43,712 bases of DNA from Candidatus Nanopelagicales bacterium (GTDB lineage: Bacteria > Actinomycetota > Actinomycetes > S36-B12). Shown piece after piece: positions 1-7,706 of the stretch (the stretch's first letter is position 1; each line of letters starts with the position of its first letter). Under the pieces are notes generated by a model, which saw nothing but the letters and a program-made list of their open reading frames with translations, was not told the DNA's origin and made no database searches. Both the position numbers and the translations under genes were made by a program. The stretch lies in assembly GCA_030726915.1 (NCBI GenBank), contig JANRCR010000013.1:1-43712 (forward strand). The letters run 5' to 3'.

Positions 1-1061
1 TCCTTGCCCTCGTCGCTGTGGTCTGTGCCGGGGTCCTGGGCGTCGCCGGGGGCGCCCTGGGTCTGGGGATCGCCCTGCGGATCGCGCCCGACGCTGGCCC
101 GACCGGGGCGACGACGTCGCGCACGATACCCCCGACACCGCGACCGCCGGACACCATCGCCGGGGTTGTGAGTGCGGCCCTGCCATCCGTTGTGTCCGTC
201 ATCGTTGATGCAGGTTTTGAATCCGGCTCGGGGTCGGGATTCGTCCTTCGAGATGGCGGCTACATCGTCACGAATAACCACGTGATTGACGCGGCGCTTG
301 CCAATGACGGTCGAGTCGAAGCGGTCCTCGCCGATGGTCGGCGCCTTCCGGTGAGCATCGTGGGACGCAATACGAGTTACGACGTTGCCGTCCTCAAGGT
401 GGAGGGTGGGTCCGACGGTGGTGACCTTGTCCCGATTCGATCGGCCGAAAAGCAAGCGCGTGTGGGAGACGCTGTCATCGCTATCGGTGCACCCCTGGGT
501 CTGGACTTCACCGTGACCACGGGGATCGTGAGTGCCCTCGACCGGCCCGTGACGGTGGGGGAGGATGAGGAGACCTCCTACATCAGTGCCATCCAAACCG
601 ATGCCGCGATCAACCCCGGCAATTCCGGTGGGCCTCTCCTCGATGGGCGAGGTCGGTTCCTGGGGATGACGTCGTCTATCGCCACCCTGGCCTACGGCAA
701 TCGCCCGGGCAGCATCGGCGTGGGATTCGCCATCCCAGCTCGAGCGGTGGAACGCATCGCGGACGAAATCATCGCGACCGGATCCTCACGCACGCCGATC
801 CTGGGCGTCATCATCGATCCCACCTACGCCGGCACCGGAGCGCTCCTGGCATCCGTCACCGCAGAGGGCCCTGCGGCTATCGCCGGACTGCGCGCGGGAG
901 ACCTCATCGTCGAGCTGGGTGGCCGCGCGGTGGATGGCGCTGAAGAACTCGTGGTGGCCATCCGCGATCAACTCCCCGGGGAGTCTGTCGTGGTTGAGGC
1001 TGTGCGGCAGGGGCGGCCCATCAGCGTCCGGGTGATCCTGGATGGTCGTGAGGATCAGTGA
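1..1061 (+). CDS. HtrA/DegP-family trypsin-like serine protease with PDZ domain, 5' truncated by window edge
   Basis: The reading frame is open to the first base, so the true start lies upstream. The visible part begins inside a hydrophobic Ala/Gly/Leu/Val segment, most likely the membrane anchor or signal segment of a cell-surface protease. Counting from the GTG at 18, the trypsin-like triad is His88 (TNNHVID), Asp122 (YDVAVLKV) and Ser203 (GNSGGPL). A PDZ domain follows at about residues 255-345, with the usual GL-AGD-I motif. HtrA proteases degrade or refold damaged proteins outside the membrane. The gene lies 48 bases before tatB on the same strand. The family call is firm; the specific paralogue cannot be told. 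Confidence 0.93.
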   Translation, partial: LALVAVVCAGVLGVAGGALGLGIALRIAPDAGPTGATTSRTIPPTPRPPDTIAGVVSAALPSVVSVIVDAGFESGSGSGFVLRDGGYIVTNNHVIDAALANDGRVEAVLADGRRLPVSIVGRNTSYDVAVLKVEGGSDGGDLVPIRSAEKQARVGDAVIAIGAPLGLDFTVTTGIVSALDRPVTVGEDEETSYISAIQTDAAINPGNSGGPLLDGRGRFLGMTSSIATLAYGNRPGSIGVGFAIPARAVERIADEIIATGSSRTPILGVIIDPTYAGTGALLASVTAEGPAAIAGLRAGDLIVELGGRAVDGAEELVVAIRDQLPGESVVVEAVRQGRPISVRVILDGREDQ

Positions 1062-1097
1062 GGTGCCGGCCGGGTGCCAGGAGCACGGTTCTCGGCG

Positions 1098-1103
1098 TAC
1101 CCT
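1098..1103 (+). promoter_or_regulatory. -10 hexamer TACCCT of a leaderless tatB transcript
   Basis: TACCCT ends six bases before the GTG at 1110 and no Shine-Dalgarno is present. The same geometry recurs at eight other genes in the window. It supports 1110 rather than an upstream codon as the TatB start. Confidence 0.55.
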
Positions 1104-1109
1104 GAGGCT

Positions 1110-1439
1110 GTGTTCGACATCGGCATCGGCGAGATCATGGTTCTCGCCGTCCTGGGGCTCCTGATCTTTGGCCCGGAGCGGCTGCCGCGAGCTGCTTCGG
1201 ACGCTGCCGCCATGATGCGCAATGTGCGCGCGATGGCAACCAATGCGCGCAAGGACCTGGCCGACTCCGCCGGCATGGACATGTCCGAAGCCAAGGATGC
1301 GCTCCGCGGATTGCAGGACCTGCATCCCAAAAACATGGTCGCGGGCATCTTTGACGACGGGCCAGAAGCCACGCCGCCTCCCACCAAGGGGAGCTCCGCA
1401 GCCGCGCCAACCGCACGCTTTGACCCGGATGCGACCTAG
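1110..1439 (+). CDS. tatB: Sec-independent protein translocase subunit TatB
   Basis: This 109-residue protein begins MFDIGIGEIM and has one N-terminal transmembrane helix (about residues 5-20), then the FGPERLP hinge and an amphipathic helix rich in Ala, Arg and Met. That is the TatA/B architecture. The Glu at residue 8 and the FGPERLP hinge favour TatB. In the twin-arginine system TatB works with TatC to receive folded precursor proteins at the cytoplasmic membrane. The tail is Pro/Ala-rich and probably disordered. The GTG start is chosen because the family motif begins there and a TACCCT hexamer sits six bases upstream. Its stop codon overlaps that of the convergent mrp gene within a shared CTAG. 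Confidence 0.9.
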   Translation: MFDIGIGEIMVLAVLGLLIFGPERLPRAASDAAAMMRNVRAMATNARKDLADSAGMDMSEAKDALRGLQDLHPKNMVAGIFDDGPEATPPPTKGSSAAAPTARFDPDAT

Positions 1440-2572
1440 CGCCCCGCGGGGGTGATGTTCAGCGGCACTCCGCTGAGACCGCGCGGCTTGCGCGCGAGCG
1501 TCGTCGCCATCTCAATGAGCGCTGCTGCCGCAGGGGATGCAGGGTCGGACAGAACCAGTGGTTGGCCCGAGTCGCCGCCCTCGCGCAGTCGTACGTCAAA
1601 GGGAATCCGACCCAGCACGGGCACATCCGTGCTGAGCCCCGCGGAGAGTTCCTCGGCCACCCGAGTCCCACCCCCCATGCCAAAGAGATCGATGGGCTCA
1701 CCGCAGTGCGGGCAGGGAAAACCGCTCATGTTCTCAATGACGCCCACGACACTTTGGTGCGTCTGGCCCGCGAGCATGCCGGCTCGGACAGCCACGTCGG
1801 CCGCAGCCGTCTGCGGAGTTGTGACGACAACAACCTGGGAGCCGGGCAGCAGTTGACCCGTGGAGATCGCAATGTCTCCGGTGCCGGGAGGCAGATCCAG
1901 AAGGAGCACGTCCAGGTCCCCCCACCAGACGTCGGCGAGGAATTGCTGGAGGGCCCGATGGAGCATGGGCCCCCGGAACGCCACCGGCTCAGAGCTTCCC
2001 CCGGGCTTGAACGGCAGGATCGAGATAGCGCGTACGCCGAAGGCCTCGGGAGGCATGATCATGCCCTCGACAACGGTGGGAGTGGCGGTCAAGCCGAGGA
2101 GTCCGGGCACGGAGTGGCCGTAGATGTCCGCGTCGACGATTCCGACGGTGTAGCCCTGGGCGGCCATCGCCACCGCGAGGTTGACGGTCACGGAGGACTT
2201 GCCCACGCCCCCCTTGCCGGACGCGATCGCGTACACGTGGGTGCGTGACCCTGGCTGAGCGAAGGGAATCTCCTTGTCCTCTTTGCCGCCGCGCAGAGTG
2301 CTTCGCAGCTGAGCGCGCTGCTCATCGTTCATCACGTCGAGGTCGACGTCGACGTGGCGCACCCCCGGCACCGACCCGACCGCGATGGTCACGCGTTGGG
2401 TGATGGTGTCGCGCATGGGGCAGCCCGAGACCGTAAGGAAGATCTCCACGCGCACCCGATCACCGTCGATATGGACGGCCTTGACCATGCCGAGTTCGGT
2501 AATGGGCCGATGGATCTCGGGATCTTCGACCCGGGCGAGCGCTGCGTCAACAAGGGAACGGTCGATGGTCAT
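1436..2572 (-). CDS. mrp: Mrp/NBP35-family iron-sulfur carrier P-loop ATPase (ApbC-like)
   Basis: This 378-residue cytosolic protein has an N-terminal DUF59/MIP18-like domain (about 1-90) and a deviant Walker A P-loop, GKGGVGKS, at 119-126. The Mrp signature DLPPGTGD follows at about 226-233. The CPHC pair (Cys287, Cys290) is the site that binds a bridging Fe-S cluster in the dimeric carriers of this family. The role is assembly or transfer of Fe-S clusters to target enzymes. It is the last gene of a three-gene operon: its ATG overlaps the stop of the DUF1003 gene by four bases, suggesting translational coupling. Length and motifs are complete. Confidence 0.93.
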   Translation of the reverse strand: MTIDRSLVDAALARVEDPEIHRPITELGMVKAVHIDGDRVRVEIFLTVSGCPMRDTITQRVTIAVGSVPGVRHVDVDLDVMNDEQRAQLRSTLRGGKEDKEIPFAQPGSRTHVYAIASGKGGVGKSSVTVNLAVAMAAQGYTVGIVDADIYGHSVPGLLGLTATPTVVEGMIMPPEAFGVRAISILPFKPGGSSEPVAFRGPMLHRALQQFLADVWWGDLDVLLLDLPPGTGDIAISTGQLLPGSQVVVVTTPQTAAADVAVRAGMLAGQTHQSVVGVIENMSGFPCPHCGEPIDLFGMGGGTRVAEELSAGLSTDVPVLGRIPFDVRLREGGDSGQPLVLSDPASPAAAALIEMATTLARKPRGLSGVPLNITPAGR

Positions 2573-3135
2573 GTAGTGATGCTAGGCCCCTCGTCATTAT
2601 CGAGCGAACGCTGATCCGCGGGGGAGTCATCCGCCGAGGGGGTTTCGGGTCGGAGGCGTTGGGCTATGTCGTCGGCGAGATCGCGCAACTCAGATCGCAG
2701 ATAGTCGCGAGTCGCCACGTCACCCAGTGCGACACGCAATGCCGCGATCTCACGGGCGAGATACTCGGTATCCGCCACCAGACGATCCGTCATCTCGCGG
2801 TCCTCGAGGTACTGCACCTTGTCGCGGTCCGACTGCCGATTCTGGGCGAGCAGGATGAGAGGAGCCGCGTAGGACGCTTGGAGGGAGAGCATCAGTGTCA
2901 AGAAGATGAAGGGGTAGGGGTCGGGTTTGAGGTCGTCCGGGGCGAAGATGTTCCATAGCAGCCACGCGATGATGGCCGCGGTCATCCAGGCAATGAACCT
3001 CCATGACCCGATGAAGCGCGCAATGCGCTCGCTCATCCGGCCCCACTGCTCCGGGTCGTAGGACGGACCGCGGATCCGCCCGCGGTCGAGGGGTTGATCC
3101 ATGCGCAGTTCTGGACGGCGACCCGAGGGGCTCAT
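2569..3135 (-). CDS. DUF1003 family membrane protein
   Basis: This 188-residue protein has a basic N-terminus, then two closely spaced transmembrane helices (about residues 48-66 and 77-97), then a charged, probably coiled-coil cytoplasmic region ending in an acidic tail. The helix pair and the following LLAQNRQS motif match DUF1003, a family of unknown biochemical function common in Actinobacteria. It overlaps its neighbours by four bases on each side: the MgtE_N/CBS gene upstream and mrp downstream. It may therefore be the membrane partner of the soluble MgtE-like protein, but that is inference from gene order. Confidence 0.85.
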   Translation of the reverse strand: MSPSGRRPELRMDQPLDRGRIRGPSYDPEQWGRMSERIARFIGSWRFIAWMTAAIIAWLLWNIFAPDDLKPDPYPFIFLTLMLSLQASYAAPLILLAQNRQSDRDKVQYLEDREMTDRLVADTEYLAREIAALRVALGDVATRDYLRSELRDLADDIAQRLRPETPSADDSPADQRSLDNDEGPSITT

Positions 3136-4382
3136 GACGCACTCTCGCTATCGCGCCAGTCCTCGGGAAGCATGTGGTCGATCAGGTCGTCCACGGTGAC
3201 GGCCCCGAGGAGGTGGTCATCTGCATCGACGACGGGGAGCGAGACGAGGTTGTACGTGGCGAAATAGCGGGCCACGGTGGGCACATCGGTGTCTGGCGAT
3301 ATCGGCTCCAGACTCGTATCGAGGATGCCGGAGACGAGGGATGCGGGTGGCTCACGCAGCAGGCGCTGGAAGTGACAGGCACCGAGGTATCGACCCGTGG
3401 GAGTTTCGGTGGGCGAACGCGTGACATAGACCTGTGCCGCGAGGGCGGGCGAGAGCTCAGGACTGCGCACTCGGGCCAGCGCTTCGGCCACGGTGGCATC
3501 TGCCGGCAGGATGACCGGCTCGGTCGTCATCATGCCGCCGGCTGTGTATTCGCCATAGGAGAGGAGGCGGCGGATGTCCTCTGCCTCATCAGGCTCCATG
3601 CGCTCAAGGAGATCTCTGGCCTGCTCCGGTGGCAATTCCGAGATGAGATCGGCGGCATCGTCAGGGTCCATCTCCTCGAGGACGTCGGCCGCGCGTTCGA
3701 TCCCGAGTGACTGCATGATTTCGACCTGGTCATCCTCGGGAAGTTCCTCCAAGACATCCGCTAGTCGATCGTCATCGAGTCCGCGTGCGACCTCGATCCG
3801 TCGCTTGGCGGGCATCTCTTGAAGTGCGAGGGCGAGATCGGGCGCTCGCATGTCGATCAGTGTGGCGAGGAGATTCTCGGCACCCTGCTCCTGTGGCAGC
3901 GTTAGCCCATCAACGGCGGCCCAGTCCACAATGCGCGTCTGTCCCTTGCGCCCGAGTCCACCGCCTTCGCGAATGAACAGTTGGGTGATGTACCAGTCCC
4001 TGCTCGGCCGCTGTTCGATGGCTAGGTCGACGATGGTGACCGTCGTGGGCGTCGAGGAGCGTGCCGGATCAATCAGGGTGACGCGACGATCAAGCAACTC
4101 TCCCAGAGCCAGAGTCTCGCCACCACGCTGCTGGAAGCGACGGAGGTTGACCACGCCGCTGACAACGACCTGGCCGCTGTCGATCGCGGTGACACGTGAC
4201 ATAGGCACGAAGATGCGACGACGACCGACGACCTCGACGACAAGCCCCACGACTCGAGGGGGCTGGGAGTCGGTGCGCAACATCACGACGACATCGCGGA
4301 CACGACCCACCTGGTCCGCCTTGGGGTCAAAAACCTCAGCGCGCGCCAGACGGGCGACGAAGACGCGGCTGGGAGAGGTCAC
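3132..4382 (-). CDS. Soluble MgtE N-domain/CBS protein with PRC-barrel-like N-terminus, no channel domain
   Basis: From a GTG at 4382 this is a 416-residue protein. Residues about 1-160 look like PRC-barrel/beta-rich modules. Residues about 165-275 are the repeated Leu/Asp/Glu-rich MgtE intracellular N-domain, ending in the TAGGMMT motif. Two CBS domains follow (about 283-345 and 350-410). In true MgtE magnesium channels these domains sense Mg2+ or nucleotides and gate a C-terminal membrane pore. Here the protein stops after the CBS pair, so it is more likely a sensor or regulator than a transporter. The frame stays open back to 4814, but the extra residues look non-protein-like. A TACCCT hexamer eight bases upstream supports 4382. 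Confidence 0.85.
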   Translation of the reverse strand: MTSPSRVFVARLARAEVFDPKADQVGRVRDVVVMLRTDSQPPRVVGLVVEVVGRRRIFVPMSRVTAIDSGQVVVSGVVNLRRFQQRGGETLALGELLDRRVTLIDPARSSTPTTVTIVDLAIEQRPSRDWYITQLFIREGGGLGRKGQTRIVDWAAVDGLTLPQEQGAENLLATLIDMRAPDLALALQEMPAKRRIEVARGLDDDRLADVLEELPEDDQVEIMQSLGIERAADVLEEMDPDDAADLISELPPEQARDLLERMEPDEAEDIRRLLSYGEYTAGGMMTTEPVILPADATVAEALARVRSPELSPALAAQVYVTRSPTETPTGRYLGACHFQRLLREPPASLVSGILDTSLEPISPDTDVPTVARYFATYNLVSLPVVDADDHLLGAVTVDDLIDHMLPEDWRDSESAS

Positions 4383-4475
4383 GGAGCGTAAGGGTACTCT
4401 CACGCCGAGCTCACGTGGTGAGCCACGAGGAGACCACCGGCGGGGAGCCGTCGGACTATTCCAAGGAAGCCGTGT

Positions 4476-4766
4476 ATGAGGATCGTGTCTGTGGCCGCCT
4501 ACCGGGTGGACCTGCCCTTGCGTGAGGGTCGCTACACCTGGGCCGATGGTCGCTTCGTCGAGGTTTTTGACTCGACCGTGGTGGAGATCCGCACGGATGA
4601 CGGGCTTGTGGGCTACGGCGAGGTGTGCCCTTTGGGTGCCGCCTATCTCCCGGCCTACGCGGCGGGCGCCCGCGTCGGGGGCCGCATGTCGGCGAGTTCG
4701 GCTCCCGGCCTGGGGGTTGTGCCCGACCCCGCTGTCCTCGGTGAGGCAGTCTTCACCGTGCGCTGA
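4476..4766 (+). pseudogene. Internally deleted enolase-superfamily (mandelate racemase/hydroxyproline dehydratase-like) remnant
   Basis: The 96-residue frame opens with an ATG preceded by AAGGAAG. Its first ~67 residues are a typical N-terminal cap of the mandelate racemase/muconate lactonizing family, closest by eye to cis-3-hydroxyproline dehydratases or betaine epimerases ([29 protein letters not shown]). At GARVG it passes in frame into the extreme C-terminus of the same family ([15 protein letters not shown]), then stops. The whole catalytic barrel, with its lysines and metal-binding acids (roughly 270 residues of a ~365-residue family), is missing. It therefore cannot be an active enzyme. 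Either the gene suffered an in-frame internal deletion or the assembly collapsed here. It lies just upstream of the CoA-lyase gene. Confidence 0.75.
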
Positions 4767-4820
4767 GACCTTCTCCCGCCACTGAGACGCCGTCGGCTCA
4801 CTCCCGGGGCACATGGTGGA

Positions 4821-4826
4821 TAAGGT
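4821..4826 (+). promoter_or_regulatory. -10 hexamer TAAGGT of a leaderless HpcH/HpaI transcript
   Basis: TAAGGT ends six bases before the ATG at 4833 and no Shine-Dalgarno is visible. This suggests the lyase gene has its own leaderless promoter and does not depend on the remnant gene upstream. Confidence 0.55.
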
Positions 4827-4832
4827 CAGGCA

Positions 4833-5831
4833 ATGAGCTCACACCCATCGACAGATTCCGGCGGTGCCGCGGTCGCGCCGCGACCCACGCGGTCACGGCG
4901 ATCCAACCTGGCGGTGCCGGGGTCGAGCCCCAAGATGCTTGATAAGGCGCGAACGCTGCCGGTAGATCAGGTGTTCATGGACATTGAGGATGCCGTCGCA
5001 CCGCTCGCCAAGCCGGAGGCTCGCAGGAACATCGTCGCCGCGCTGAACGAGGGCGGCTATGACGGCAAGGTGCGCTCCGTGAGAGTGAACGACTGGACCA
5101 CGCAGTGGACCTACGCCGACGTCGTCGAGGTCGTCGAGGGAGCCGGCCCCAACCTTGACTGCATCATGCTGCCCAAGGTGCAAACGGCTGAGCAGGTCAT
5201 CGCGCTGGACCTCCTCCTGACGCAGATCGAGCGTTCCAATGGCTTTGAGGTGGGCCGGATCGGCATCGAAGCCCAAATCGAAAATGCCATGGGTCTCATC
5301 AACATCGATGCCATCGCTGCCGCCTCGCCCCGCATCGAGACGCTCATCTTCGGACCGGCGGACTTCATGGCGAGCATCAATATGAAGTCGCTCGTTGTCG
5401 GGGAGCAGCCACCCGGATACGACGTGGGGGATGCCTATCACTACATACTCATGCGCATCCTCATGGCGGCGCGCGCGTACGACAAGCTCGCCATCGACGG
5501 TCCCTACCTGCAGATCAAGGATGTCGACGGCTATCGCAGGGTTGCGGGTCGCAGCGCCGCGCTGGGCTTCGATGGTAAGTGGGTCTTGCACCCGGGCCAG
5601 ATCGACGCGGCCAACGAGATCTACAGCCCGCGCCAGGACGACTACGACCAGGCAGAACTCATCCTCGACGCCTACGACTATTACACCTCGGCTCAGGGGG
5701 GTGCCCGTGGTGCCGTCATGCTGGGTGACGAAATGATCGACGAGGCGTCACGCAAGATGGCAACGGTCATATCGGCCAAGGGGCGAGCGGCCGGAATGGT
5801 ACGCACCCGGGCCTTTAGCGCTCCGGAGTGA
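4833..5831 (+). CDS. HpcH/HpaI aldolase family CoA-ester lyase (malyl-CoA/beta-methylmalyl-CoA lyase-like)
   Basis: This 332-residue cytosolic protein resembles the citrate-lyase beta/malyl-CoA lyase family. Visible motifs are RSNLAVPGSSPKML near the N-terminus, the metal-ligand region DIEDAVAP, MLPKV, the second acidic ligand in EAQIENAMGL, FGPADF, and a C-terminal HPGQI motif. The family cleaves or forms (S)-malyl-CoA, methylmalyl-CoA or citramalyl-CoA with Mg2+; some members hydrolyse malyl-CoA. The length fits malyl-CoA lyase-like proteins. The first ~25 residues are low complexity. The stop overlaps the next gene's GTG. An acyl-CoA dehydrogenase follows one gene later, consistent with acyl-CoA metabolism, but the exact substrate is not determinable. 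Confidence 0.85.
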   Translation: MSSHPSTDSGGAAVAPRPTRSRRSNLAVPGSSPKMLDKARTLPVDQVFMDIEDAVAPLAKPEARRNIVAALNEGGYDGKVRSVRVNDWTTQWTYADVVEVVEGAGPNLDCIMLPKVQTAEQVIALDLLLTQIERSNGFEVGRIGIEAQIENAMGLINIDAIAAASPRIETLIFGPADFMASINMKSLVVGEQPPGYDVGDAYHYILMRILMAARAYDKLAIDGPYLQIKDVDGYRRVAGRSAALGFDGKWVLHPGQIDAANEIYSPRQDDYDQAELILDAYDYYTSAQGGARGAVMLGDEMIDEASRKMATVISAKGRAAGMVRTRAFSAPE

Positions 5832-6433
5832 CAGACATGGCGTCGTTGCAATCCCTTCACCGTGATGATGCCGCACGCCTCTTGGGTGTCTCGCGTGATG
5901 CCGATGCCACGACGGTGCGACGGGCCTTTCGTGCGTGGGCCGCACTGGTGCATCCTGATCACGGGGGTGACCCGCGCGCCTTTCGGGCACTGTGCGCTGC
6001 TCGCGACACGCTGCTGGCCCCGATCGCCGAGACACACCCGGGGCCTCAGCCGCGACAGGCGTGGAGCGCCGTACTGATCCGACCGCGCCCCATGGACGCC
6101 GCAGGCCTTGTCCTGGGCGGGCTCATCGCGGTGGCGGCGGTGGCCGCAGCCGGCTGGGTCGACGTCGTATGGGGAGTCATCCCCGCTGCTGTCCTGGCGG
6201 CGCTGTGGTGCGTCGCCGTGTCGCGCTGCGTGCTCCGTGGCGGCGACCACGGGCACGTCATCGTGACGCGGACGTGGGCGTGGTTGGCGGTGGCCTCCGC
6301 CCAGTTCGGCCTGGCGGTGGCGCTCGGTATCGCCGTCATTGAGGTCCTTCCCCTGCTCGCCCTGCCCTTCGTCACCGTCATTGCCGCCGTCAACCCGGGG
6401 GCGGGCCTTCGGCGGACGAGCACATCGGGTTAA
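5828..6433 (+). CDS. Membrane-anchored J-domain protein
   Basis: This 201-residue protein has an N-terminal J-domain (about residues 12-60) with the diagnostic HPD tripeptide (LVHPDHGG), so it should stimulate an Hsp70 (DnaK) ATPase. It lacks the Gly/Phe, zinc-finger and C-terminal domains of DnaJ. The second half has about four hydrophobic segments (roughly 90-112, 114-132, 150-172, 175-192), so the J-domain is tethered at the membrane. The GTG start at 5828 overlaps the stop of the CoA-lyase gene (GTGA), which implies translational coupling; an ATG at 5837 is an alternative. No specific client can be inferred. Confidence 0.8.
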   Translation: MTDMASLQSLHRDDAARLLGVSRDADATTVRRAFRAWAALVHPDHGGDPRAFRALCAARDTLLAPIAETHPGPQPRQAWSAVLIRPRPMDAAGLVLGGLIAVAAVAAAGWVDVVWGVIPAAVLAALWCVAVSRCVLRGGDHGHVIVTRTWAWLAVASAQFGLAVALGIAVIEVLPLLALPFVTVIAAVNPGAGLRRTSTSG

Positions 6434-6442
6434 CGTCCGTTA
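6431..6442. promoter_or_regulatory. Inverted repeat TAACG-TC-CGTTA upstream of acyl-CoA dehydrogenase
   Basis: A perfect 5-bp inverted repeat with a 2-base centre begins at the stop codon of the J-domain gene and ends 28 bases before the acyl-CoA dehydrogenase ATG. It overlaps a possible -10 element (TAGCCT at 6441-6446). Its size and place suit a repressor operator, but no regulator is assigned and it may be chance. Confidence 0.3.
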
Positions 6443-6470
6443 GCCTTCACGAAGACCAGAGGGAGGGATC

Positions 6471-7676
6471 ATGCCGGCACTCGCGCAGACCGAGGGTCTC
6501 ACCGATATCCAGGTGGAGATCCTCAAGGCGGTACGCGACTTTGTTGACAATGAGATCCTTCCGAACGCCTCCTTTTTGGAGCACAAGGACGAATACCCTG
6601 CCGACATCGTCGAAGGCCTCAAGGACCTGGGCGCCTTTGGCTTGATGATTCCGGAGGAGTACGGCGGTCTGGGCGAGTCTCTCCTCACCTACGCCCTCGT
6701 GGTCGAGGAGATCGCTCGCGGGTGGATGAGCGTTTCGGGAGTCATCAACACGCACTTCATTGTCGCCTGGATGATCATGCATCACGGCACGGAGGATCAG
6801 AAGGCGTACTTCCTACCCCGCATGGCGACAGGCGAGATTCGCGGTGCCTTCTCCATGAGTGAGCCCGGCTGCGGATCCGACGTTGCGGCAATCCAATCCC
6901 GCGCTGTTCGTGAAGGCGATGAGTATGTGCTCAACGGCCAAAAGATGTGGCTCACCAACGGTGGCAGCTCAACGGTGGTTGCGGTCCTTGTCCGCACCGA
7001 TGATGACGCCGCCGAGGGTGCGTCTGTGTACAAGCGCATGTCGGCATTCCTCATTGAGAAGCCCGCTGGTTTTGGCGAGGTGCTGCCCGGCCTCACGATT
7101 CCGGGGAAGATCGAGAAGATGGGCTACAAGGGGGTCGATACGACCGAGTTGAACATGGACGGACTGCGTCTGCCGGCGTCAGCGGTCCTCGGTGGTGCAC
7201 CCGGCCGAGGCTTTTACCAGATGATGGATGGTGTTGAGGTGGGCCGCGTCAATGTCGCTGCCCGCGCCTGTGGACTTGCGCGTAGGGCATTCGAACTCGG
7301 CATTGAGTATGCCCAGCAGCGCGAGACGTTTGGCAAGCCAATCGCCGAGCATCAGGCTGTTGCCTTCCGCCTCGCCGACATGGGAACCAAGGTCGAGGCC
7401 GCACACCAGATGATGGTGATGGCGGCACGGAAGAAGGACTCGGGTGAACGCAACGATCTTGAATCCGGCATGGCGAAGTTGATTGCCAGCGAGTACTGCA
7501 AGGAGGTCGTGGAGGATTCCTTCCGTATCCACGGCGGCTACGGATACTCGAAGGAATACGAGATTGAGCGGCTCTATCGCGAGGCGCCGATGCTGATGAT
7601 TGGCGAAGGCACCGCAGACATACAGAAGATGATCATCGCGAGGCGGTTACTCGAGGAGTACAAGCTTCGCAGCTGA
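6471..7676 (+). CDS. Acyl-CoA dehydrogenase
   Basis: This 401-residue flavoenzyme has the three-domain acyl-CoA dehydrogenase fold. There is an alpha N-terminal domain (PEEYGGLGES), a beta middle domain with the FAD/substrate motifs AFSMSEPGCGSD and KMWLTNGGSS, and a C-terminal alpha domain. The C-terminal domain has QQRETFGKPI, RIHGGYGYSKEY and IGEGTADIQ, the last holding the expected catalytic Glu. It oxidises an acyl-CoA to the 2-enoyl-CoA and passes electrons to ETF. The ATG is preceded by AGGGAGGG at good spacing. Chain-length or branched-chain specificity cannot be read from sequence. It probably has its own promoter, with an inverted repeat 28 bases upstream. Confidence 0.93.
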   Translation: MPALAQTEGLTDIQVEILKAVRDFVDNEILPNASFLEHKDEYPADIVEGLKDLGAFGLMIPEEYGGLGESLLTYALVVEEIARGWMSVSGVINTHFIVAWMIMHHGTEDQKAYFLPRMATGEIRGAFSMSEPGCGSDVAAIQSRAVREGDEYVLNGQKMWLTNGGSSTVVAVLVRTDDDAAEGASVYKRMSAFLIEKPAGFGEVLPGLTIPGKIEKMGYKGVDTTELNMDGLRLPASAVLGGAPGRGFYQMMDGVEVGRVNVAARACGLARRAFELGIEYAQQRETFGKPIAEHQAVAFRLADMGTKVEAAHQMMVMAARKKDSGERNDLESGMAKLIASEYCKEVVEDSFRIHGGYGYSKEYEIERLYREAPMLMIGEGTADIQKMIIARRLLEEYKLRS

Positions 7677-7686
7677 GGGTGACACA

Positions 7687-7704
7687 CAATCCAACGAGGG
7701 ATTG
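7687..7704. terminator. Weak hairpin between convergent genes
   Basis: CAATCC (7687-7692) and GGATTG (7699-7704) pair across a six-base loop in the 30-base gap between the convergent acyl-CoA dehydrogenase and DEAD-box helicase genes. The stem is short and there is no T-tract, so a terminator role is only possible. Confidence 0.25.
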
Positions 7705-7706
7705 GC

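Noticed and set aside
4383-4814. N-terminal extension of the MgtE-like protein to 4814
   Set aside because: The extra 144 residues are low complexity, overlap the divergent enolase remnant and lack motifs. GTG 4382 starts the recognisable fold.
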